DNA of 64,000 nt from positions 3,115,501-3,179,500 of the forward strand of contig JAGYJM010000002.1 in the NCBI GenBank assembly GCA_018402085.1, read 5' to 3'. The stretch comes from Flavobacteriales bacterium. GTDB lineage: Bacteria > Bacteroidota > Bacteroidia > Flavobacteriales_D > Sanyastnellaceae. Shown piece after piece: positions 17,034 to 23,887 of this stretch (position 1 is the stretch's first letter; each line of letters opens with the position of its first letter). The notes beneath the pieces were generated by a model, which was not told where the DNA came from, did no database searches, and saw only the letters and a program-made list of their open reading frames with translations. A program made the translations under genes and the position numbers.

Positions 17034-17109
17034 TTTCAGACACTCAAATATAAAATTTATCTGCTGATTCTTAAATTCATAGCCAAAAGAACGCCGTATT
17101 ATTCAAATC

Positions 17110-17140
17110 TTTGATAACCGGTGTGTTCTGAGTATCTTTG
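17110..17140 (+). promoter_or_regulatory. Promoter of the prs operon
   Basis: TTTG at 17110-17113, 19 bases, then TATCTTTG at 17133-17140: a textbook Bacteroidota -33/-7 promoter. The -7 box ends 22 bases before the prs start codon. Confidence 0.75.
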
Positions 17141-17162
17141 CACCCCTTTATCAGCGCGCATT

Positions 17163-18104
17163 ATGAGCAGCGAAGTCAAAATTTTCTCCGGAACCGCTTC
17201 CCAGTACATTGCAGAAGCGATTGCTCGCGACTACGGAGTAGCCCTCGGTAAGTCGAAGTTTCAGCAATTCAGCGATGGAGAAATCCAGACCTCTATTGAA
17301 GAAACGGTGCGCGGTAAAGATGTCATTATCGTACAATCAACCTTTCCACCTGCTGACAATCTCATGGAGTTGCTGTTGATGGTTGACGCTGCAAAGCGCG
17401 CGAGCGCAAAACGTATTGTTGCGGTAATGCCTTATTTCGGTTATGCCCGTCAAGACCGCAAAGACAAGCCCCGTGTGGCCATTGGTGCGAAACTTGTTGC
17501 CAACCTGCTCACAGCCGCCGGCGTTGACCGGGTAATCACCATGGATCTTCATGCAGATCAGATTCAGGGCTTTTTTGAAGTGCCTGTAGATCATCTGTTT
17601 GGCTCAACGGTGTTTCTCCCCTACCTTGAAGAGATACGCACTGACGACCTGGTTGTCGCTACGCCCGACACCGGAGGTTCTAAACGCGCTAATTCATACG
17701 CCAAATACCTTTCTGTTGACCTCGCCATTTGCTACAAACAGCGAAAAGTGGCAAATCAGGTAGAAAGTATGACCGTCATCGGAGACGTAAAGGGCAAGGA
17801 TGTGGTTCTCGTTGACGACATGGTTGACACCGGAGGCACCCTGACCACTGCCGCTGACATGATGATGGATCAAGGTGCTCGCAGCGTGCGTGCCGCATGC
17901 ACCCACCCGGTATTGAGCGGGCCAGCTTATGAGCGCATCGCCAACTCTGCATTGACCGAGCTGATCGTGACAGACAGCATACCGCTGGCAGAAGACCAGC
18001 CACGAGATAAAATTAAAGTGCTTAGCGTAGCACCTCTGTTTGCGAAGGTGCTTCGTTGCCTGACGAACAATGAATCGATTAGTTCACAATTTATCATATC
18101 ATAA
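17163..18104 (+). CDS. prs: Ribose-phosphate pyrophosphokinase
   Basis: A protein of 313 aa from ATG 17163; the frame is open further upstream but that would run into the promoter. It makes PRPP from ribose 5-phosphate and ATP for nucleotide, His, Trp and NAD synthesis, in the cytoplasm. Motifs: N-terminal FSDGE, YFGYARQDRK (ATP and Mg binding), DLHADQIQGFF, and the PRPP loop VVLVDDMVDTGGT. Length and motifs match the family throughout. It heads an operon with rplY (9 bases on) and pth, an arrangement common in Bacteroidota. Confidence 0.97.
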   Translation: MSSEVKIFSGTASQYIAEAIARDYGVALGKSKFQQFSDGEIQTSIEETVRGKDVIIVQSTFPPADNLMELLLMVDAAKRASAKRIVAVMPYFGYARQDRKDKPRVAIGAKLVANLLTAAGVDRVITMDLHADQIQGFFEVPVDHLFGSTVFLPYLEEIRTDDLVVATPDTGGSKRANSYAKYLSVDLAICYKQRKVANQVESMTVIGDVKGKDVVLVDDMVDTGGTLTTAADMMMDQGARSVRAACTHPVLSGPAYERIANSALTELIVTDSIPLAEDQPRDKIKVLSVAPLFAKVLRCLTNNESISSQFIIS

Positions 18105-18113
18105 AATAACATC

Positions 18114-18728
18114 ATGAAAAAAGCATCATTGAGCGGCTCTCCGCGTGAGGGCGTAGGGAAAAAAGATGCCAAGGATCTTCGTGCATCAGGACGCGTTCCA
18201 GCAGTTCTTTACGGCGGAGAAAACCAGGTACATCTGCATGTCAGCGACATTGACCTCGAGAAACTTGTGTACAATTCTGACGTGTTCCAGATTCAACTGG
18301 AACTTGACGGAAATACCATCCCGTGTATCTTCCGTGAGATTCAGTTTCACCCGGTGACCGATAAAATCGTTCATATTGACCTTCTCCAACTCTTTGACGA
18401 CAAAGAAGTGTGGGTTGATATTCCGGTGCGCACGAACGGTAGTGCCGTCGGTATCCTGAATGGTGGTCGCCTTGCCATAAACCACCGTCGTCTGCGCCTC
18501 CGCGGTTTGCCCCCAGCTATTCCGGACGCTTTGACCATTGACATTACCAAGCTCGATATTGGTGATGTAATCCGTGTGCGCGACATCCCTACAGAAGGCT
18601 TCACGATTGTACAGTCAGAATCTGACGTCGTCGTGGGCATCAAGCGTACACGTGCGGCTATGTCTGCTGAAACCCTTGCTGCGGATAACGCAGAAGAGAG
18701 TGAAGGCGAAGAAGGTGGCGAAGAATAA
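18114..18728 (+). CDS. rplY: 50S ribosomal protein L25/general stress protein Ctc
   Basis: A protein of 204 aa. The N-terminal L25 domain (about 1-90) binds 5S rRNA; it contains SGRVPAVLYGG and FREIQFHPVTDKIVHIDLL. The C-terminal beta domain (about 95-185) is of the TL5/CTC form, and the acidic tail (EESEGEEGGEE) is typical of this longer version. It sits between prs and pth, the usual gene context. Confidence 0.95.
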   Translation: MKKASLSGSPREGVGKKDAKDLRASGRVPAVLYGGENQVHLHVSDIDLEKLVYNSDVFQIQLELDGNTIPCIFREIQFHPVTDKIVHIDLLQLFDDKEVWVDIPVRTNGSAVGILNGGRLAINHRRLRLRGLPPAIPDALTIDITKLDIGDVIRVRDIPTEGFTIVQSESDVVVGIKRTRAAMSAETLAADNAEESEGEEGGEE

Positions 18729-18743
18729 GACTTGCTGTAAAGC

Positions 18744-19307
18744 ATGAAGTACCTTATCGCCGGACTGGGAAACATTGGAGACAATTACCAGTTTACGCGA
18801 CATAACATAGGATTTGAAGTATTGGACGCACTTGCGGGTGCGTCCAATCTTTCTTTCAGCCCCGACCGTTACGGCGATATTGCCGAACTCAAGCACAAGG
18901 GGCGCACCCTTATATTGCTGAAGCCATCCACGTTTATGAACCTGAGCGGTAAGGCGGTTCGCTACTGGATGGAGAAAGAAAAGATTCCTGTTGACCGCCT
19001 ACTGGTGATAACAGATGACCTGGCGTTGCCGTTTGGTACGATTCGCATGCGTGCGAAAGGCAGCGACGGCGGACATAACGGTCTGAAGAGCATTCAAGAG
19101 CTGATAGGCACCACTGCTTATCCACGACTTCGGTTTGGGATAGGGGATGAGTTTCGCAAGGGCCACCAAGTTGACTATGTGCTCAGTCGCTGGTCAGATG
19201 ATGAAGCCGAAAAACTTGGTGAACGCATCGAACGATGCCGGCTGGCCACGCTTGATTTCACTACTGTGGGCGTTGCTCGTGCCATGAACACCTACAACAA
19301 TACCTGA
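18744..19307 (+). CDS. pth: Peptidyl-tRNA hydrolase
   Basis: A protein of 187 aa. It releases tRNA from peptidyl-tRNA that drops off ribosomes. Motifs: start MKYLIAGLGNIGDNY with Asn for substrate binding, TRHNIGFEVLD (catalytic His), KPSTFMNLSGK, and DDLALPFGTIRMRAKGSDGGHNGLKS (catalytic Asp in DDL). Full length. Its stop codon (19305-19307) directly abuts the stop of the convergent gene on the other strand, with no spacer. Confidence 0.97.
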   Translation: MKYLIAGLGNIGDNYQFTRHNIGFEVLDALAGASNLSFSPDRYGDIAELKHKGRTLILLKPSTFMNLSGKAVRYWMEKEKIPVDRLLVITDDLALPFGTIRMRAKGSDGGHNGLKSIQELIGTTAYPRLRFGIGDEFRKGHQVDYVLSRWSDDEAEKLGERIERCRLATLDFTTVGVARAMNTYNNT

Positions 19308-20537
19308 TCAACGCTCAATCGAGAAGCTGCCCAGCCTAAAGTAAAAGCGCTTGTTATCGCGCCCCTTTGGCGCCAGTGCTACTTGTCCGTCAGTCTTCTC
19401 TTCCAGACGCATCGCAAACGCTTCACCAAACGATTCGCCCTCTTTTTGCGGTCGTCCGAGCACCTCTTCTTTCGCGCGATTGAGCAAATAGGCCTGCCAA
19501 TCTGAGCGTTCAGGCAATTCAAGCGCCGGTTCATGCGGAGGCACCTGCGGCATTTCAACAGCGAGTAAAGTTTGCGCAGGTATTGCAAGCGCACGTTCAT
19601 CAGTGGCTTTTTCTCGGCGCAAAAGCGCCGGATGGCGATGTGTAATCGGTGACACGTTGGCGAAGCGTTCTTCCCGGGTTGGCGCTACATCTTGTGTTTC
19701 GGCGTCGCTTGGAATGTTGCCACGGTTCGGCGTGTTGTTGACTGCCCCCGCGTTTTCTCGAATGGTGTTCGCTTCTGTGTTTTCTGAATTTCCTGTTTCA
19801 ACTTGCACGATGTCTGCTGCCTTACCTGGCTGTACCTGGCGCTCAACCTTCAGGTTGCGGTCAGCGGTCAGCGCTTGTTGTGCAGACTGAGACGAATTGT
19901 TCGTCAACCACCACGCGGCCAGAATTGCAAGTCCGATGGCCGCCACTGCAGCGGCGCGTGCTGCAAACTGACGGTACAACGGCACCACGGGCGCCGCCTT
20001 CTTCAGCCCCTCCTTATGCGGATACGTTACAGCATCCGGCTGCATGCGCAGTTTGCGGTAGGTCTCCACCTCACGGGCGAAGTTGTCATCTTGCAGCAGC
20101 TTTGCGCTCAGCGCATTGTCGAGATCACCTTCAGCGATGACAGCAGCCAACTGTTCTGTCGACTCAATCTCTTTCGGAACGGAGAGCTCAGGTGCTTGCA
20201 CATTTCGGGCTTCAAGCTTGGTGCGCTTCATCGCTTCCCAGTGGCGGGCGTTGGCACCCCGGCTGAACTCAGGCAGTTCTTCGGTGTCGCCTTCAAGCGC
20301 CCGAGCCAGCAGCCAGTCAAGCACTTCAGGAGCAGCATCGTCAGCCTTTAGGCGTTCATGATTTACCGCAGTGAGAGCCTCCTCATCAGGAAGTGTCGCA
20401 TCAAGAAAATCGGAATCGGCCTCAAGCTCCGGATGGGCTTCGAGAAAAGCCATGAGCTCGCCACACTCCACCGCAGAAAGGCGTCCCTCGAGCAAGTCGA
20501 GGAGATAAGCTTCGTAATTGGCTTTTGTGATTTTCAT
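19308..20537 (-). CDS. Probable anti-sigma factor (single-pass membrane protein)
   Basis: A protein of 409 aa. The N-terminal cytoplasmic part (about 1-185) has an anti-sigma-like opening (ANYEAYLLDLLEGRLSAVECGELMAFLEAHP) but no zinc motif. There is one transmembrane helix (about 193-212, AVAAIGLAILAAWWLT), then a low-complexity periplasmic region rich in Asn, Glu and Arg. It overlaps the ECF sigma factor gene by 4 bases (ATGA), the standard arrangement for a sigma/anti-sigma pair. Assignment rests on this context more than on sequence. Its stop abuts the pth stop. Confidence 0.75.
   Translation of the reverse strand: MKITKANYEAYLLDLLEGRLSAVECGELMAFLEAHPELEADSDFLDATLPDEEALTAVNHERLKADDAAPEVLDWLLARALEGDTEELPEFSRGANARHWEAMKRTKLEARNVQAPELSVPKEIESTEQLAAVIAEGDLDNALSAKLLQDDNFAREVETYRKLRMQPDAVTYPHKEGLKKAAPVVPLYRQFAARAAAVAAIGLAILAAWWLTNNSSQSAQQALTADRNLKVERQVQPGKAADIVQVETGNSENTEANTIRENAGAVNNTPNRGNIPSDAETQDVAPTREERFANVSPITHRHPALLRREKATDERALAIPAQTLLAVEMPQVPPHEPALELPERSDWQAYLLNRAKEEVLGRPQKEGESFGEAFAMRLEEKTDGQVALAPKGRDNKRFYFRLGSFSIER
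19615..19635 (+). repeat. Dispersed GATGC hairpin repeat (inside the anti-sigma gene)
   Basis: CGGCGC AAAA GCGCCG GATGG: a perfect 6-bp stem with AAAA loop. The tail has G in place of the final C. Confidence 0.5.
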
Positions 20538-21020
20538 AATACGGTATCGATGCTAACGAGGTATTTCTTTAGGGCGACACGTGCACGGTAGATGTACACC
20601 TTCACCTGCGATTCATTCAGTCCGGTAATCTCCCCGATCTCTTCATACGCGTAGCCCTCGTAATCGCGTAGCAGCACCACGATGCGCTGTTGTTCGGGAA
20701 GCCGTTGCAAAGCGTCGTGCAGTTGTTCTTGCAAATCGGAATACTGACGTGAATGTGCATAAGCCGAGGCGTCAACGGTTTCAAAGTCAGCATTCTTTTT
20801 CTCACGACGCAGCCAATCGATCATAGTACGATAGGCTGTGGTAAAGAGGTATGACCTGGATTTTTCAAAGCTGACTTCTTCGACTTTCAGCCAAAGGCGT
20901 GCGAAAGATTCTTGCACGATATCTTGCGCCTGTGCTTCATCTCTCAGGTTTTTGAGAATGAAGCGGTAGACGTTATCGGCAAAGTCTTCGACACAGCGAT
21001 TGTACTCAGCTACGGTCATG
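20534..21020 (-). CDS. ECF-family RNA polymerase sigma factor
   Basis: A protein of 161 aa from ATG 21020. A GTG at 21049 would add ten residues but would lie only a few bases from the likely transcription start. Sigma region 2 (FADNVYRFILKNLRDEAQAQDIVQESFARLW, shown here only to name the region) is followed by the YLFTTAYRTMIDWLRR segment. Region 4 is LPEQQRIVVLLRDYEG, then YEEIGEITGLNESQVKVYIYRAR as the helix-turn-helix. It directs RNA polymerase to alternative promoters. It is co-transcribed with the membrane anti-sigma gene, with which it overlaps by 4 bases. Confidence 0.93.
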
Positions 21021-21059
21021 CTTTTAAGGCGTTTGTAGGTACGACGCACCGGCGTTCCA

Positions 21060-21067
21060 TAAAGTTA
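21060..21067 (-). promoter_or_regulatory. Possible -7 box of the sigma factor gene
   Basis: Minus strand TAACTTTA, one mismatch to TAnnTTTG, about 40 bases before the ATG at 21020. Confidence 0.35.
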
Positions 21068-21091
21068 CAGTGTTTTTTCCGTCAGCTGTCT

Positions 21092-21182
21092 GCAGACGGC
21101 AGACAGCAGACAGCAGACAGCAGACAGCAGACAGCAGACAGCAGACAGCAGACGGCTGACGGCTGACGGCTGACGGCTGACG
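21092..21182. repeat. Heptamer tandem repeat array (GCAGACR x9, GCTGACG x4)
   Basis: Thirteen back-to-back 7-bp units: nine GCAGACA/G (21092-21154), then four GCTGACG (21155-21182). It is intergenic, between the sigma factor promoter and the terminator of the 51-aa gene. Such arrays are prone to slippage. Confidence 0.95.
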
Positions 21183-21186
21183 GCAA

Positions 21187-21218
21187 AGAAAAAGCCCCAC
21201 TCTGAGAGCGGGGCCTTT
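21187..21218 (-). terminator. Rho-independent terminator of the 51-aa gene
   Basis: Minus strand AAAGGCCCCGC pairs with GTGGGGCTTTT around a TCTCAGA loop, with a T-run. It lies about 32 bases after the small gene's stop codon. Confidence 0.85.
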
Positions 21219-21249
21219 CCAACCTTTAACCTATTTGAACCCATTCCGC

Positions 21250-21405
21250 TTAATGAGCGGAAGCAAGCTGGATGATCTGGAATCGAAGGTCATTGACCTC
21301 TTGTAATTTCGCCAGATACGCACTGATGTTCCCTTGTTGCATCAACTCGATTGCCTGGCGCTTCATTGCCTGGTATTTTTTCTTCAGTTCTCTCATGGCA
21401 TTCAT
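21250..21405 (-). CDS. Small basic helical protein of 51 aa, sigma-54-driven
   Basis: A short gene below the usual length cut-off. ATG at 21405, TAA at 21250-21252. It is Lys/Gln-rich at the N-terminus (MRELKKKYQAMKRQA) and its pattern is consistent with two amphipathic helices separated by QQGNISAY, ending QIIQLASAH. There is no signal peptide or membrane segment. Support for a real gene: a perfect sigma-54 promoter 23 bases upstream, its own terminator downstream, a clean start-stop frame and good coding character. A second in-frame ATG at 21396 could be used. I do not recognise the family. It resembles small conserved cytoplasmic helical proteins, and its sigma-54 control suggests a conditional role. 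Confidence 0.7.
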   Translation of the reverse strand: MNAMRELKKKYQAMKRQAIELMQQGNISAYLAKLQEVNDLRFQIIQLASAH

Positions 21406-21427
21406 TTTTGTTGTTCACTTTAACCTA

Positions 21428-21444
21428 AGCAAAAGGCGTGCCAA
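21428..21444 (-). promoter_or_regulatory. Sigma-54 (RpoN) promoter, perfect consensus
   Basis: Minus strand TTGGCACG-CCTT-TTGCT. The -24 GG and -12 GC are exactly 10 bases apart, matching the consensus TTGGCACGnnnnTTGCW. The predicted start of transcription is about 12 bases before the ATG at 21405. No match of this quality was noticed elsewhere in the window. Confidence 0.75.
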
Positions 21445-21448
21445 AATG

Positions 21449-21560
21449 GTCGGGAGTCGGGGGGTCGGGGGTCGGGAGAGCCCTGATATCAGGAATCGGG
21501 AGTCTAAGGGGGGGGTGGGAGAGCCCTGATGTCAAAGGGTGCGGACACTTAACGGGGTCC
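21449..21560. repeat. G-rich degenerate repeats upstream of the sigma-54 promoter
   Basis: Units of the type GTCGGGA/GTCGGGG in tandem (about 21449-21479), then the 14-base GGGAGAGCCCTGAT twice (about 21475 and 21519). A second low-complexity block on the far side of the 51-aa gene from the heptamer array. No gene lies here between nadD and the small gene. Confidence 0.75.
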
Positions 21561-21611
21561 GGTTAAGGCCAGTTGGAAATATCTCCAGACTACAGACCCC
21601 GGGCCCCAGAC

Positions 21612-22214
21612 TCACTCCTCGTAGAGGTAGTTGTTCGAAATGTAATTGATCACTTTATCAGGCACCAGGTAGCGTATATCCTGATTTTCGCGGATCGCAT
21701 TGCGCAGGAATGTGCTCGAAATACGGATCATCGGTGCGTCTACCACCTTAATGCGCTTCATGTTGAGTACAGGGCCCTCGTTGATCGCTCCTCCTTCGCC
21801 GTCGGTTACTGAACGCGGGTATACAAGGACATCGAATTCATTGAGAATTCGCTCGTAGTCTTTCCATTTATGCAGCGAGCGGAGGTTGTCTTCACCCATG
21901 ATCAGCACAAACTCACGATCGGGGTGCTTCTCGCGCAATACGTCGAGGGTCTTGATGGTGTAATTGGGCTGAGGCAGGTCGAACTCAACGTCACTTACCT
22001 TTAAGGTGTTGTTATCCAGTATGGCCAGGCGGCACATCTGGAGGCGGTGGTCATCCGGAAGGAGGTCATCACGCTTTTTCAGGGGATTGTGGGGTGTCAC
22101 CACCAGCCACACCTTGGCAAGTTCGGTATGGTTCGCCATGAAGTTAGCAATCACCAGGTGCCCGATATGAATCGGATTAAAAGTGCCAAAGTAGAGTCCG
22201 GTGCGCTTCTTCAT
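21612..22214 (-). CDS. nadD: Nicotinate-nucleotide adenylyltransferase
   Basis: A protein of 200 aa. It joins nicotinate mononucleotide and ATP to give deamido-NAD. Motifs: GTFNPIHIGHL (nucleotidyltransferase HxGH), TPHNPLKK, and ISSTFLRNAIRE near the C-terminus. Cytoplasmic. Its start overlaps the gmk stop by 4 bases, so yicC, gmk and nadD form one operon. Confidence 0.96.
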   Translation of the reverse strand: MKKRTGLYFGTFNPIHIGHLVIANFMANHTELAKVWLVVTPHNPLKKRDDLLPDDHRLQMCRLAILDNNTLKVSDVEFDLPQPNYTIKTLDVLREKHPDREFVLIMGEDNLRSLHKWKDYERILNEFDVLVYPRSVTDGEGGAINEGPVLNMKRIKVVDAPMIRISSTFLRNAIRENQDIRYLVPDKVINYISNNYLYEE

Positions 22215-22792
22215 GTTTCCAGAAAAGTTGAGACCATCTTCAGGGCATTTTCTTTGGCTTCACTCAGGTTGTCATTGAGTAAAACCTGATCAAATCGGTC
22301 TGCCGTCGCCAGTTCTTCGCCTGCTTTAGCCACCCTTCGGCGGATGCTTTCTTCACTTTCGGTTTCTCGCTTTCGCAGTCTCTGCTCAAGGGCATTGACT
22401 GACGGCGGTTTGACAAATACCGCAATTGCCCGGTCACCGAATGCCTTTTTCAGGTTGATCCCACCCATCACATCCACATCAAAGATGACGTGCTTTCCGA
22501 GCTTCCAGATACGTTCGATTTCAGACTTAAGGGTGCCGTAGAACTGGTCTGTGTAGACTTCTTCCCATTCAACAAAATCTCCCTTGTCAATGCGCTCTTT
22601 GAATTGATCTACGCTCAGGAAGTAGTAATCTGCACCATCTTTCTCGTTGCTGCGCCTTGCGCGGCTTGTAGCCGACACACTGAATGCGAGGTCTTCCCGA
22701 TGTGCCAGCAGGTGCCTGACGATGGTCGTTTTGCCTGCTCCTGAGGGCGCCGAGAAAATGATACACTTGCCGCTGTTTGCTTCAGAGTACAT
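22211..22792 (-). CDS. gmk: Guanylate kinase
   Basis: A protein of 193 aa. It phosphorylates GMP to GDP. P-loop SAPSGAGKTT near the N-terminus, then the GMP-binding segments SVSATSRARR, GADYYFLS and EWEEVYTDQFYGT, and DVDVMGG. Length is typical. It overlaps yicC by 11 bases and nadD by 4. Confidence 0.97.
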   Translation of the reverse strand: MYSEANSGKCIIFSAPSGAGKTTIVRHLLAHREDLAFSVSATSRARRSNEKDGADYYFLSVDQFKERIDKGDFVEWEEVYTDQFYGTLKSEIERIWKLGKHVIFDVDVMGGINLKKAFGDRAIAVFVKPPSVNALEQRLRKRETESEESIRRRVAKAGEELATADRFDQVLLNDNLSEAKENALKMVSTFLET

Positions 22793-23654
22793 TCAGCACC
22801 TGTTCTTTGATCTTCTCCAGTTCATCTTTCATCTGCACCACTGAGCGCTGAATGGTAGCATCATTCGCCTTACTGCCGAGGGTATTGATTTCACGGCCGA
22901 TTTCCTGTGAAATGAACCCGAGTTTCTTGCCCTGTGCACTTCCGTTTTTCAGGATGTCGAGAAAATAAGTGCAATTTGCCGTAAGCCGCTGACGTTCTTC
23001 GGTGACATCAAACTTTTCTACGTAGTAGATGATCTCTTGTTCAAAACGATTGCGGTCAATCTTATCTTGCTCTATGAAATCTTCAAGATTACTGTCAATT
23101 CGAGCTTTGACGCGCTCTACCCTTTCATTTACCGCATCCTCGAGTGCTGACTCCAGCTTGAGAATATGTTGAATCCGCGATTCAAAATCTTTCTCGAGTC
23201 CTTCGCCCTCCTGCGTACGATATGCCTCAAGCATATCCGTCGCTTTTGCGACGAGCTCCATAATCTGCGCCCATTCTTTCTCATCAAGCTCTTCGCGCTC
23301 AGGCTTGAGCACATCCGGGATACGCATGAGCATTGACATATAATCCGCGTCTTGCTGTCCGATCGCATCAGCTACCGCTTTCAAATCGGCATGAAAAGCC
23401 TTCATCAGCGAGGTGTTAAGCGTCATGCGCTTCTCGGAAGCGTCTGCGTCATAATACACTGAGACATCCACTTTACCGCGAATGATCTGCTTCTGCAACC
23501 AGGTGCGCAGCTCCATTTCCTTCTCTTTATACTGAGAAGGCATGCGCACATTGAGGTCAAGTTGTTTGCTGTTGAGGGCCTTCAGCTCAATGGTAAATTT
23601 CCGCGAACCCACGGTTCCTTCGGCTTTACCATAGCCTGTCATCGATCGAATCAT
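22782..23654 (-). CDS. yicC: YicC family protein (putative endoribonuclease)
   Basis: A protein of 290 aa. It opens with MIRSMTGYGKAEG, the family signature, and ends with the conserved domain containing FLDILKNGSAQGKKLGFISQEIGREINTLGSKA. Family knowledge: YicC proteins are RNA endonucleases linked to small-RNA turnover. It heads the yicC-gmk-nadD operon. On this strand TATTTTTG at 23671-23678 is a plausible -7 box 17 bases before the start. Confidence 0.94.
   Translation of the reverse strand: MIRSMTGYGKAEGTVGSRKFTIELKALNSKQLDLNVRMPSQYKEKEMELRTWLQKQIIRGKVDVSVYYDADASEKRMTLNTSLMKAFHADLKAVADAIGQQDADYMSMLMRIPDVLKPEREELDEKEWAQIMELVAKATDMLEAYRTQEGEGLEKDFESRIQHILKLESALEDAVNERVERVKARIDSNLEDFIEQDKIDRNRFEQEIIYYVEKFDVTEERQRLTANCTYFLDILKNGSAQGKKLGFISQEIGREINTLGSKANDATIQRSVVQMKDELEKIKEQVLNVL
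23233..23253 (-). repeat. Dispersed hairpin repeat (inside yicC)
   Basis: Minus strand CGTCGC AAAA GCGACG GATAT: perfect 6-bp stem, tail diverged from GATGC. Confidence 0.45.
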
Positions 23655-23670
23655 TCGTTCCGGTTTCGTG

Positions 23671-23678
23671 CAAAAATA
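23671..23678 (-). promoter_or_regulatory. Possible -7 box of the yicC operon
   Basis: Minus strand TATTTTTG, matching TAnnTTTG, 16 bases before the yicC ATG. The -33 element is unclear. Confidence 0.45.
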
Positions 23679-23767
23679 GGAATTGCAAATGGTGTTCTGC
23701 CGCTAATGCCTTTTGTGCACGCTACGTGCATCTCCTGGCCAGGCCTGTTCGGCGCTAAACCTGTGCC

Positions 23768-23790
23768 ATTTTATCGGGAAGCGCCTGATG
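23768..23790 (+). repeat. Partial TTATCGGGAAGCG repeat (copy 2)
   Basis: ATTTTATCGGGAAGCGCCTGATG shares TTATCGGGAAGCG and a GATG tail with the copy at 12506, but the left half of the palindrome is lost. Intergenic. Confidence 0.45.
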
Positions 23791-23834
23791 ACAAACGCTA
23801 CCGGAATTCCGGAAGGTGAATGAAACCCGGGGTT

Positions 23835-23869
23835 TAAAAAAAGCCCCGCATATACGATGCAGGGCTTTC
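23835..23869 (-). terminator. Terminator of the zincin-like T9SS protein gene
   Basis: AAGCCC-C-GCAT, loop, ATGC-AGGGCTT, with a run of seven T on the minus strand. It lies about 20 bases after the stop codon. A T-rich tract on the plus side may make it bidirectional. Confidence 0.8.
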
Positions 23870-23887
23870 TTTCCTTAAGGTTTACCA

